A stretch of DNA of 64,000 bases from Lentzea sp. NBRC 102530 (GCF_030269365.1 NZ_BSTF01000013.1:1-64000); one strand, 5' to 3'. Shown: positions 35,552 to 42,675, numbered from the stretch's first letter. Numbers and translations: made by a program. Notes: generated by a model from the letters alone, not told the origin.

Positions 35552-36337
35552 GTGTCCGAGCTCCTCGTCGACGACGCCGATGGTGTGCGCACGCTCACGT
35601 TCAACCGCCCCGAGTCGTACAACGCCTTCACGACCTCGTTGAAGGAGTCCTTCCTCGCCGCGCTGAAGGACGCCGCGGCGGACGCGGAGGTGCGCGCTCT
35701 GGTGATCACGGGCGCGGGCCGGTCGTTCTGCGCGGGCCAGGACCTCAAGGAGCACATCGGGTTGCTGCAGGCGGGCGATCCCGCCCCGTTGAACACGGTC
35801 GAGAAGCACTACAACCCGATCGTGCGCGAGCTGATCGCGATGCCGAAGCCGGTGATCGCCGCCGTCAACGGCAGCGCGGCGGGTGCGGGCGCGTCGTTCG
35901 CCTACGCGGCGGACCTGCGCATCGCGGGTGCCTCGGCGAAGTTCCTGATGGCGTTCGCCAACGTGGGCCTGACCGCCGACTCGGGCGCGTCGTACACGTT
36001 GCCGCGGCTGATCGGCTACGGCCGCGCGATGGAGATGATGCTGCTCGCCCAGCCCGTCGGCGCCGAGGAGGCGTTGCGGGTCGGCATGGTCAACCAGGTC
36101 GTGCCGGACGAGGAGTTGCTGTCCACCGCGCAGCTGCTGGCCGCGAAGCTCGCCAAGGGGCCGACGACGGCCTACGCGAAGATCAAGGAAGCGCTGGCGG
36201 CGGCCGCGGACGGCACGCTGGAGGACGCGCTCGAGGCCGAACGCCGCACCCAGGCCGAGTGCGGCGCGACCGAGGACCACCGCGAGGCGGTCGACGCCTT
36301 CGTGAACAAGAGGGCCCCGAAGTTCATCGGGAAGTAG
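35552..36337 (+). CDS. Enoyl-CoA hydratase/isomerase (PaaG-like)
   Basis: 261 residues from GTG 35552 with TGGAGG. A crotonase fold: oxyanion-hole segments GAGRSFCAGQDLKEHIG and NGSAAGAGASFAYAADLRIA. The second catalytic Glu of true hydratases is replaced: the segment FANVGLTADSGASYTLPRLI carries Asp, as in PaaG/1,2-epoxyphenylacetyl-CoA isomerases. Together with the PaaX-like regulator this favours a PaaG role, though other isomerases share these residues. Its last codons and stop lie in the 20-bp direct repeat that borders the toxin cassette. Confidence 0.85.
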   Translation: MSELLVDDADGVRTLTFNRPESYNAFTTSLKESFLAALKDAAADAEVRALVITGAGRSFCAGQDLKEHIGLLQAGDPAPLNTVEKHYNPIVRELIAMPKPVIAAVNGSAAGAGASFAYAADLRIAGASAKFLMAFANVGLTADSGASYTLPRLIGYGRAMEMMLLAQPVGAEEALRVGMVNQVVPDEELLSTAQLLAAKLAKGPTTAYAKIKEALAAAADGTLEDALEAERRTQAECGATEDHREAVDAFVNKRAPKFIGK

Positions 36338-36343
36338 CAGCGG
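36324..36343. repeat. Left 20-bp direct repeat bordering the toxin-immunity cassette
   Basis: TCATCGGGAAGTAGCAGCGG, identical to 37481-37500. It contains the stop codon of the enoyl-CoA hydratase gene (plus) and the last codons and stop of imm1 (minus). Confidence 0.9.
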
Positions 36344-36746
36344 AGTCCGGCTGCCACTCGACAGCGGTCGGAAGCTGCCCGTCAGACTCCATGAACTGCA
36401 AGATCGCGCCCCGCACGACGTCGATCGGGTACAGCGAGTCCGCGGGGAAGTCCCGGCGGTTGTTCATGTAGTAGAAGAGCTGCGCGTCCGCTGGAGGTGC
36501 CGTCGAGTCGGGGTTCTTGCTGTAGACCCCGTCGACGTGGTCTCCTCCGGCGTACCGCAGAGAGCCGCGGTCGCCGCGGATTCCGACGTTGAGGATCACT
36601 CGGTACGGCGATGCGGCATCGAGGGCTTCCAGCAGAACACCGTGATCGGCGGTGCCGGCGCGCTCCAGCAAGGCATCGAGCTCTTCTGGCGTCCGGATCA
36701 GCAACGACTCGTCGCTGCTCTCGTCCCCCCACACTTCTAGCTCCAC
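36324..36746 (-). CDS. Imm1 family immunity protein
   Basis: 140 residues from GTG 36746, overlapping the toxin gene by 10 nt. The Imm1 pattern is clear: opening strands LEVWGDESSDESLLIRTPEE, central RGDRGSLRYAGGDHVDGVYS, then YYMNNRRDFPADSLYPIDVV and a final FMESDGQLPTAVEWQ. Imm1 proteins bind and block nuclease and deaminase toxins of the polymorphic class. It follows the deaminase gene directly, so it is the matching antidote. Its last five residues (AATSR) and stop are encoded by the 20-bp repeat and are identical to the end of the Tag protein. Confidence 0.85.
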   Translation of the reverse strand: MELEVWGDESSDESLLIRTPEELDALLERAGTADHGVLLEALDAASPYRVILNVGIRGDRGSLRYAGGDHVDGVYSKNPDSTAPPADAQLFYYMNNRRDFPADSLYPIDVVRGAILQFMESDGQLPTAVEWQPDSAATSR

Positions 36747-37471
36747 GGCGCAGGCGCTCCTCCCGTGTAGGTCTTCCTCGTGATCCTGCCGTCCGAGGTG
36801 ATCCCGTGGACGGTCAGGGTGCTGCCTTCCGGGAGCACGACCGGCACGAGGACATCGCATCCGAAGCGCCCCTTGCACGGTGTGTTGTTCAGCACGACCG
36901 TTGCGTGCTGAACGTTGTTGCGCGCCATGTGCACGGCCAGTTTCACCTCAACGTCGACCGCCGTGACAGGCGTGCCGGGCACTCCCATCTCCTTGAGGTG
37001 TTGCCTGGCGACCTCGTACCACTCGTCTTCACCACTGGTGAGCTTGCGGACGGCCCTGTCGGCGTCCGTGAACCAGCTGCCGTGCGTTCTTCGGCCTGAT
37101 CGAGGCTGTACGGGTGGCGGTTGATCACGCCGTAGCCGCTCGACGTGCTCGCGGCTGCCGTGTTCCGGCAGATTTCTCACCGATCTGGATGACGGAGCAG
37201 CATCTTCGAGAGCAAAACGGTGCGGCATCGACTCGACACCCGCGATACCCGCACCGAGAAGCCGGTGCAGTTCGGTAGCTCCGCCGACGACCTCAGCGAA
37301 CTGCGCGTTCGTGGTCTCGGCATCAGATTGACCGCTGGCACCGACGGCCGACGACAAGAGCTGCTGCGCGTCCTCCGCCAGCTCAGCTGCGGTCTGGAGG
37401 GCCGCGCCTGCCTCGGCCGCCTTGTCCAGCACCTGGTCGAGGCCGTCCCTGATCTCCCGGAACGATGTCAC
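36737..37471 (-). CDS. DddA/SCP1.201-type nucleic-acid deaminase toxin
   Basis: 244 residues from GTG 37471 with GAGGGGCCGGA. Residues 1-85 are an alanine-rich helical hairpin (REIRDGLDQVLDKAAEAGAA, QLLSSAVGASGQSDAETTNA) like WXG100/ESX-type delivery domains, though no WxG is seen. A linker leads to a SCP1.201-like deaminase domain (about 130-244): GSWFTDADRAVRKLTSGEDE, zinc and catalytic segment DVEVKLAVHM (Asp173, Glu175), ATVVLNNTPC with Cys199, GC with Cys205, and GSTLTVHGITSDGRITRKTY. Family members deaminate cytosine in DNA. The usual first zinc ligand His is Asp173 here. Expression probably comes by read-through from tag. Confidence 0.83.
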   Translation of the reverse strand: MTSFREIRDGLDQVLDKAAEAGAALQTAAELAEDAQQLLSSAVGASGQSDAETTNAQFAEVVGGATELHRLLGAGIAGVESMPHRFALEDAAPSSRSVRNLPEHGSREHVERLRRDQPPPVQPRSGRRTHGSWFTDADRAVRKLTSGEDEWYEVARQHLKEMGVPGTPVTAVDVEVKLAVHMARNNVQHATVVLNNTPCKGRFGCDVLVPVVLPEGSTLTVHGITSDGRITRKTYTGGAPAPWS

Positions 37472-37480
37472 TCCGGCCCC

Positions 37481-37500
37481 TCATCGGGAAGTAGCAGCGG
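37481..37500. repeat. Right 20-bp direct repeat bordering the toxin-immunity cassette
   Basis: A second identical copy of the repeat at 36324-36343. It holds the stop codon and last codons of tag, and lies 10 nt upstream of the toxin start. Confidence 0.9.
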
Positions 37501-38047
37501 CCTCCTTCGCCCGGAAGCAGGCCGAGATGTGGTCGTCGACCATGCCGGTCGCCTGCATCAGCGCGTAGCACGTGGTGGGGCCGAGGAACTTGAAGCCGCG
37601 CTTCTTCAGTTCCTTGGCCATCGCCTTGGACTCGTCGGTGATGGCCGGCACGTCCGCGAACGTCTTCGGCCGCTTGTGCTTCTTCGGCGCGAACGACCAC
37701 AGCAGGGCGTCCAGGTCCACGCCCTCCGACACGATCACCCTGGCGTTGTGGATGGCGGCATCGATCTTCAGCCGGTTGCGGACGATGCCGGCGTCGGCCA
37801 TCAGCCGTTCCACGTCGGCCGGCCCGAACTCGGCGACCAGCACCGGGTCGAAGTTGCCGAAGGCCGCGCGGAACGCCGGGCGCTTGCGCAGGATCGTGAT
37901 CCACGACAGGCCGGATTGGAACGCCTCCAAGGACATCCGCTCGTAGAGCTCCGGCGTGCCGTGCAGCTCCACGCCCCACTCGGTGTCGTGGTACTCGGCG
38001 TAGTCCGGGGTCGAGTCACCCCACGGACAGCGGACGATCACCGGCAC
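37481..38047 (-). CDS. tag: DNA-3-methyladenine glycosylase I
   Basis: 188 residues from GTG 38047 with GCCGAGGA. Removes 3-methyladenine from alkylated DNA. Tag zinc ligands are Cys7, His20, His173 and Cys177; the substrate pocket HDTEWG and active Glu41 (LEAFQSGLSW) are present. Complete: the essential Cys177 is 11 residues before the end. Only the last residues overlap the repeat. In M. tuberculosis it likewise follows the Rv1209-type gene. It overlaps the short reading frame before it by 10 nt. Confidence 0.9.
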   Translation of the reverse strand: MPVIVRCPWGDSTPDYAEYHDTEWGVELHGTPELYERMSLEAFQSGLSWITILRKRPAFRAAFGNFDPVLVAEFGPADVERLMADAGIVRNRLKIDAAIHNARVIVSEGVDLDALLWSFAPKKHKRPKTFADVPAITDESKAMAKELKKRGFKFLGPTTCYALMQATGMVDDHISACFRAKEAAATSR

Positions 38048-38145
38048 TCCTCGGCGAGACGGACGAAGCGCCGCACGGCGAACACGCCGGTACCGCGACC
38101 CGGGTGCTGGACCTCGACGGTCAGCTCAAGCTCGGTGGTGCTCAC
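38038..38145 (-). CDS. Possible 35-residue linker protein between divIVA-like gene and tag
   Basis: GTG 38145 opens a 35-codon frame (STTELELTVEVQHPGRGTGV, then FAVRRFVRLAEECR). It overlaps the DivIVA-like gene by 20 nt and the start of tag by 10 nt. The composition is protein-like (beta strand then basic helix), and it would translationally connect the two genes. There is no family evidence, so it may be chance. Confidence 0.35.
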   Translation of the reverse strand: MSTTELELTVEVQHPGRGTGVFAVRRFVRLAEECR

Positions 38146-38428
38146 TGCTCTCCAGCTCCTCGACGCGGGCCCGCAGCGTCTCGACCTCGGCCGAGAGCCG
38201 TTGCAGCGCCCAGTCGACCTCGCTCATCTTGTAGCCGCGGAAGACCTGCTGGAACTTCAGGCCGCGCACGTCGGCCGCGGTGATGTCCTCGGACGGCAGG
38301 CGCGTGGGCGACGCTCCGGGCGGCAGCGGCGCGAGCTCCTCGCCGCGCCCGAACACCAACGCCGCGAGCAGGAACACCACTGCCGCGACGGCGATCATCA
38401 CGATCAGGTAGATCAGGGCGTTGGTCAC
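38126..38428 (-). CDS. DivIVA-domain membrane-anchored protein (Rv1209-like)
   Basis: 100 residues. An N-terminal membrane helix (LIYLIVMIAVAAVVFLLAAL) is followed by FGRGEELAPLPPG and the DivIVA-like segment ITAADVRGLKFQQVFRGYKM then SEVDWALQRLSAEVETLRAR. That order is what I remember of Rv1209 next to tagA and gpgS. It probably binds curved membrane or septal proteins. The start GTG overlaps the upstream stop by 4 nt (GTGA), placing it in the PadR operon. Confidence 0.82.
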   Translation of the reverse strand: MTNALIYLIVMIAVAAVVFLLAALVFGRGEELAPLPPGASPTRLPSEDITAADVRGLKFQQVFRGYKMSEVDWALQRLSAEVETLRARVEELESSEHHRA

Positions 38429-39102
38429 GCGACGATCGTGGCACAGCTCAGGCTGCGGCGAGCGAGCAGACCGAGACGAACGATCACGATCCAGGTGATC
38501 AGGCTCGCGATCGACATCGGCAGCGACTGCACGAGCCGGGACGCGTCGACGTGCGCGGTGGCCGCGATGATCGAGAGGTTGCCGAGCAGCACGGCCCCGA
38601 CAGCCCCCAAAGCGACGCCCGCACCGATCTTGGCCAGCAGTTTCGGGTCGAGCCGGCGCGCGAGCACCCGGCCGAGGATCAACACCACGAGTGCCACGCC
38701 GGACGCGATGCCGCTCGTCAGGTCGTTGGCCTTGGCGATGAACAGGTACCAGGGCGGCGGCATCGCACCGAAGTCCTGCCACGGCCCGATGAACAGCATC
38801 CGGCCGTACTCCCACGTCATGTGCATCAGCGGCAGCACGATCGCGAGCCACACGAGCGTGCGCGTGCCATAGGCGACGGCGAGTTCGGCCTGGTACTCGT
38901 TGGCGATCTCGCGGACCGGCCCGAACTCCTCGACCGCGCGCCGCTGCGCCTCGGTCTCGTCCAGCCCGCGGTCCAGGTGCGCCTCGGCGGCGTCGGCGAG
39001 GCTGTCCCGCGTCTCCGTGAGCATGTCGCGGACCTGCTTCTTCGAGCCCCGCAACCGCGACCCGAGATCGGCCACGTACCTCTCGATGAGGTCCGCGTCC
39101 AT
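38425..39102 (-). CDS. Permease-prefix-domain membrane protein under PadR control
   Basis: 225 residues. The N-terminal domain (ADLIERYVADLGSRLRGSKK, MLTETRDSLADAAEAHLDRG) is the HAAS/permease-prefix type, and QRRAVEEFGPVREIANEYQA is its usual end. About five hydrophobic segments follow. Such proteins are commonly encoded straight after a PadR regulator, and the HAAS domain is thought to contact it. Start ATG 39102 shares one base with the PadR stop. The longer frame to 39117 would only add MGADV. Confidence 0.82.
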   Translation of the reverse strand: MDADLIERYVADLGSRLRGSKKQVRDMLTETRDSLADAAEAHLDRGLDETEAQRRAVEEFGPVREIANEYQAELAVAYGTRTLVWLAIVLPLMHMTWEYGRMLFIGPWQDFGAMPPPWYLFIAKANDLTSGIASGVALVVLILGRVLARRLDPKLLAKIGAGVALGAVGAVLLGNLSIIAATAHVDASRLVQSLPMSIASLITWIVIVRLGLLARRSLSCATIVA

Positions 39103-39440
39103 CACGTCTGCGCCCACTTGCCGTCACCCCCCAGCACGCCGTCGATGACCGTCGTGAACTCGCGCCACGCGCTGCGCTCGGCGCGCAGGGCGCGTTGCCC
39201 TGCCTGCGTGAGCTGGTACGTGCGCCGCTTGCGCCCGCCGACGGTGCTCCAGTCGCTGACCACGTGCCCGGCCCGTTCCAGGCGCCGCAACGCCGGGTAG
39301 ACGGTGCCGGTCGGCAGGTCGAGCGCTCCCCCGCTGCCCTGCTGCAACGCCTCGATGATCGCGTAACCGTGCAGCTCCCGGCCGTCGAGCGTGGCCAGCA
39401 GCAACGCGTCGAGGTGACCGCGGAGCGCGTCGGGCTTCAT
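39102..39440 (-). CDS. PadR-family transcriptional repressor
   Basis: 112 residues from ATG 39440. A winged helix: LRGHLDALLLATLDGRELHG, YAIIEALQQ, then GTVYPALRRLERAGHVVSDW and the wing GGRKRRTYQLTQAGQRAL, with a short C-terminal dimer helix. First gene of an operon that runs through tag into the toxin cassette. A perfect palindrome abuts its start codon, so it is likely autoregulated, perhaps from a leaderless mRNA. Confidence 0.87.
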   Translation of the reverse strand: MKPDALRGHLDALLLATLDGRELHGYAIIEALQQGSGGALDLPTGTVYPALRRLERAGHVVSDWSTVGGRKRRTYQLTQAGQRALRAERSAWREFTTVIDGVLGGDGKWAQT

Positions 39441-39441
39441 G

Positions 39442-39456
39442 AGTAGCGAGTCTACT
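39442..39456 (-). promoter_or_regulatory. PadR operator and probable -10 element
   Basis: AGTAG-N5-CTACT is a perfect inverted repeat ending one base before the padR start codon. On the minus strand it contains TAGACT eight bases ahead of the ATG, as expected for the -10 of a leaderless transcript. Confidence 0.5.
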
Positions 39457-39477
39457 GATGCAGGCCCTCGGAATGGC

Positions 39478-39521
39478 CCCTGAAATCCACGTTCAGGGTG
39501 AGCCCTGAGATCCCCCTGAGA
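39478..39521. promoter_or_regulatory. CCCTGA repeat array in the cydA promoter
   Basis: CCCTGAA-N7-TTCAGGG (39478-39498) is a perfect inverted repeat. The same TCAGGG also pairs with the next CCCTGA (39493-39508). Two TGAGA repeats follow at 39506 and 39517, 11 bp apart. The array ends 51 bp before cydA. Confidence 0.5.
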
Positions 39522-39572
39522 TGCGTGCGGAAGCCTTAATAAGTAGGCGAGCTACACATAGCGTCCCTACCC

Positions 39573-40733
39573 ATGAGCGCAGTAGACCTCGCCCGCCTCC
39601 AGTTCGCGTTGACGACGTCGTTCCACTTCCTGTTCGTGCTGCTCACGCTGGGTCTCGTGACGTTGCTCGTGATCATGCAGACGCGCTTCACGATCACCGG
39701 CGCACCCGTGCACGAGCGGATGACGCGGTTCTGGGGCCGCGTCTACGTGATCAACTACGCGCTCGGGATCGTCACCGGCGTCGTGATGGAGTTCCAGTTC
39801 GGGCTGAACTGGTCGGGCCTCGCGACCTACGCCGGTGACGTGTTCGGGGCGCCGCTCGCGCTGGAGACGCTGATCGCGTTCTTCCTGGAGTCCACGTTCC
39901 TGGGGTTGTGGATCTTCGGCTGGGGGAAGCTCAACCGCTGGGTGCACCTCGCGTTGCTGTACTTGACCGCACTGACGGCGTTCGCGTCGGCGTTCTGGAT
40001 CATGGCCGCGAACGGGTTCCTGCAACACCCGGTCGGCTACCGGATCGACGGCGATGTGCTGCGGCTGGACGACTTCGGGGCGCTGCTGACGAACCCCACG
40101 TTCACCTCGGCCCTGACGCACGTGGTCTTCGCGGCGATCACCGCCGGCGGCGTGTTCATGACGGGTGTCTCGGCGTACCACTTCATCAAGCGGACGCCGG
40201 AGGTCGACTTCTTCCGCCGCTCGCTGCGGATGGGCGTGTGGACGACCGCGCTCGCCACGCCCTCGCTGATCGGCGCCGGCTTCGCGCAGTTCCCGGTGAT
40301 CTCGCAGTACCAGCCGGGCAAGTCCGAGGCGACGCCGTGGGTCGGCGCACCACTGGGATTCATGATCATGATCGGGATGACGCTGACGACCGTCAGCTGG
40401 TTCACCCTGCCGCTGCTGTTCCGCGACGCCGTGATCCGGATGCGCTTTCCGTTGTACCTCATGGTGATCGGCATCCCGCTGCCGTTCGCGGCGGCCGTCT
40501 TCGGGTGGATGTTCCGGGAGATCGGGCGGCAGCCGTGGCTGATCTACGGGCTGTTGCGCACCGAGGACGCCGTGTCGCACGTGGACGCTTCGCGGATCCT
40601 GTTGTCGCTCATCGTGTTCACGTCCCTGTTCGTGGTGCTGGCGTGCGTCGACTGGGTGTTGATCGCGCGTGCGGTCCGCCGTGGTCCGGACGTGGCGCCC
40701 GCCCCTGTCTCGCCGTTGGTGGTGACGCTCTGA
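39573..40733 (+). CDS. cydA: Cytochrome bd oxidase subunit I, short form without Q-loop
   Basis: 386 residues; usual CydA is about 460-530. It is the haem-bearing quinol oxidase subunit. Haem ligand His18 (SFHFLFVLL), Glu98/Glu106 (LALETLIAFFLESTFLGLW), His183 (LTHVVF) and the GRQPW motif (318-322) are in place. After QYQPGKSEATPW (245-256), where a quinol-binding Q-loop of about 60 or more residues normally follows, the chain passes directly into the next helix (VGAPLGFMIMIGMTL). Start ATG 39573. It shares one base with cydB. The enzyme would bind quinol differently or have lost activity. Confidence 0.85.
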   Translation: MSAVDLARLQFALTTSFHFLFVLLTLGLVTLLVIMQTRFTITGAPVHERMTRFWGRVYVINYALGIVTGVVMEFQFGLNWSGLATYAGDVFGAPLALETLIAFFLESTFLGLWIFGWGKLNRWVHLALLYLTALTAFASAFWIMAANGFLQHPVGYRIDGDVLRLDDFGALLTNPTFTSALTHVVFAAITAGGVFMTGVSAYHFIKRTPEVDFFRRSLRMGVWTTALATPSLIGAGFAQFPVISQYQPGKSEATPWVGAPLGFMIMIGMTLTTVSWFTLPLLFRDAVIRMRFPLYLMVIGIPLPFAAAVFGWMFREIGRQPWLIYGLLRTEDAVSHVDASRILLSLIVFTSLFVVLACVDWVLIARAVRRGPDVAPAPVSPLVVTL

Positions 40734-41356
40734 TGGAAGCTCTTTGGTTGACCGTGCTCGGTGTGCTCGCGGTCGGGTACTTCGCGCTGGCGGGGTTCGA
40801 CTACGGCTCGGGGTTGCTGCTGCCGTTGCGGCGGCGCGAGGTCGTGCTGCGGCAGATGAACCCGTTCTTCCTGGGCAACGAGGTGTGGCTGGTCGCGGCG
40901 GTCGGCGTGCTGTTCGCGGCGTTCCCGCGGCTCGAAGGCGAACTGCTCTCCGGCGCGCACAGCACGTTCACGCTGGTGCTGGCCGGTCTGGTGCTGTTCA
41001 TGGCGGCCGTGCAGCTGCGGTTGTGGTGGTGGCTGGTGTTCACCGGTGCGTTGCTGGTGTCGGTGGGGTGGGGACTCTTCCTGGCTCACCTGCTGCACGC
41101 GCCGTGGCCCGTCGCGTTCGTCATGCCGGTGTTGTTCGGGGTGCACGGCTGGGTGTTCCAGGCGCGGCTGTGGAAGGTGTTCCCCTTCACCGCGGCGTTG
41201 TGCGCGTTGCCGATCCCGCTGGCGTTCTCCTCGATCGACGTCACCGGGCTGATGGCGCACTCCGACACGCTCGGTCTGCTCGCCTGGGTCGCGATCCCGA
41301 TCATCCCGCTGGTGGTGGTGCTGCAATGGTCGATCGTCGCCATCTCCTCGCGCTGA
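40733..41356 (+). CDS. cydB: Cytochrome bd oxidase subunit II, half-length
   Basis: 207 residues against about 330-380 in most CydB. The start LTVLGVLAVGYFALAGFDYG and LLPLRRREVVLRQMNPFFLG then NEVWLVAAVGVLFAAFP are recognisably CydB, but the nearly invariant WDGNEVW reads FLGNEVW. About six or seven membrane helices remain instead of eight or nine. Start ATG overlaps the cydA stop by one base, and the end overlaps cydD by 31 nt. No frameshift is needed to explain the size. Confidence 0.78.
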   Translation: MEALWLTVLGVLAVGYFALAGFDYGSGLLLPLRRREVVLRQMNPFFLGNEVWLVAAVGVLFAAFPRLEGELLSGAHSTFTLVLAGLVLFMAAVQLRLWWWLVFTGALLVSVGWGLFLAHLLHAPWPVAFVMPVLFGVHGWVFQARLWKVFPFTAALCALPIPLAFSSIDVTGLMAHSDTLGLLAWVAIPIIPLVVVLQWSIVAISSR

Positions 41357-42675
41357 TCCCGATCCCGTTCCTGGTGCTGGCGCAGGCCGAACTGCTGGCG
41401 TCGGTGCTGAGCGGCGGAACGGGACTGGCCCTGCTGTGCCTGGTGATCGGCGCGCGCGTGCTGGTCTGGTGGGCGCACCGCGTTCTTGCGCACCGGGCTG
41501 CCGAACGCACCCGAACGCGCCTGCGGGAAGCCTTTCTGCGCACGCCGGGCTCGAAGGCCGGCGAGGTCGCCACACTGGTCACGCGCGGGGTGCACGACGT
41601 GACGCCGTACGTCGTCGGTTATCTGCCGCAGCAGGTCCTGGCCGTCGCGGTGCCCCTCGCGGTCGTGGTCAGGCTGGGGTTCGCGGACCTCATCGCGGCC
41701 CTGACGATCCTCGCGACGCTGCCGTTGATCCCGATCTTCGGTGCTCTGGTGGGCGCACACACCCGCGAACGCACGGCCCGGCAGTGGGACGCGCTGGCCA
41801 CGCTCGGCGGGCACTTCCTCGACGTGGTCAGGGGAATCGGCACGCTGCGGGCCTTCGGCCGGGCCGAGGCGCAGTCCACGACGGTGCGCGAACTCGCCGC
41901 TCGGCACAGGACCGAGACGATGTCGGCGCTGCGCGTCGCGTTCCTGTCGGCGTTGGTGCTGGAGGTCGTGGCGACGATGTCGGTGGCGCTCGTGGCCGTG
42001 CCGGTCGGGCTGCGGCTGCTCGACGGCGGGGTGCCGTTGCAGACCGCCCTGCTCGTGCTCTTCCTCGCGCCCGAAGCGTTTCTTCCGCTCAGGGCGGCCG
42101 GTGCGCAGTACCACGCCAGCGCGCAGGGACGTGAGGTGCTCGCGAAAGTCCCGCAGTACGAGGAAACCAGCGGCCAGACTCCTCCTGACCTCGCTCACGC
42201 CGAGATCGTGTTCGACGGCGTGACGGTCCGCAGCCTCAAGGACTTCTCGCTCACCATCCGGCCCGGTGACCGGATCGCGCTGGTCGGCCCGAGCGGCGCG
42301 GGCAAGAGCACGGTCCTGGGACTGCTGCTGGGGTTCGTGCGGCCCGACGACGGCCGGGTGCTCGTCGGCGGCGTCGACCTGAAGGACATCGACCACCGGC
42401 AGTGGCTCGACGCGCTGTCGTGGGTACCGCAACGCCCCACGCTCGTCCCGGCGGACCTGTCGTCCGGCGAGCGGCAACGGGTCGCGCTGGCCGCCGCGCT
42501 CGACCGTCGCCGGGCCGGGCTCTTCCTGCTCGACGAACCCACCGCGCACCTCGACGCGGACACGGAATCCCTGGTGCTCCAGGCGACGCGCGAGTTCACC
42601 CGCGGCCGCACCGCCGTGATCGTCGCGCACCGCCCGGCACTGCTGGACGAGGTCGACAGGGTGGTCCGGGTGTGA
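41326..42675 (+). CDS. cydD: CydD-like ABC half-transporter lacking the helical subdomain
   Basis: 449 residues against about 530-590. CydDC exports glutathione-like thiols or supplies haem for cytochrome bd. The membrane domain is complete, with GIGTLRAFGRAEAQ. In the ATPase, Walker A GPSGAGKST, Q-loop WVPQRP, signature LSSGERQR, Walker B LFLLDEP and switch IVAHRP are present. Only VPADL and a few bases separate the Q-loop from the signature; some 45-50 residues forming the helical subdomain are gone. That piece normally couples to the membrane domain. Confidence 0.78.
   Translation: MVDRRHLLALIPIPFLVLAQAELLASVLSGGTGLALLCLVIGARVLVWWAHRVLAHRAAERTRTRLREAFLRTPGSKAGEVATLVTRGVHDVTPYVVGYLPQQVLAVAVPLAVVVRLGFADLIAALTILATLPLIPIFGALVGAHTRERTARQWDALATLGGHFLDVVRGIGTLRAFGRAEAQSTTVRELAARHRTETMSALRVAFLSALVLEVVATMSVALVAVPVGLRLLDGGVPLQTALLVLFLAPEAFLPLRAAGAQYHASAQGREVLAKVPQYEETSGQTPPDLAHAEIVFDGVTVRSLKDFSLTIRPGDRIALVGPSGAGKSTVLGLLLGFVRPDDGRVLVGGVDLKDIDHRQWLDALSWVPQRPTLVPADLSSGERQRVALAAALDRRRAGLFLLDEPTAHLDADTESLVLQATREFTRGRTAVIVAHRPALLDEVDRVVRV

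Noticed and set aside
36324..37500. Integrative element with attL/attR
   Set aside because: The 20-bp repeats look like attachment sites, but the 1.1-kb interval has no recombinase, and the repeat is protein-gene 3' ends rather than a tRNA end. It is described instead as a duplicated insertion point.
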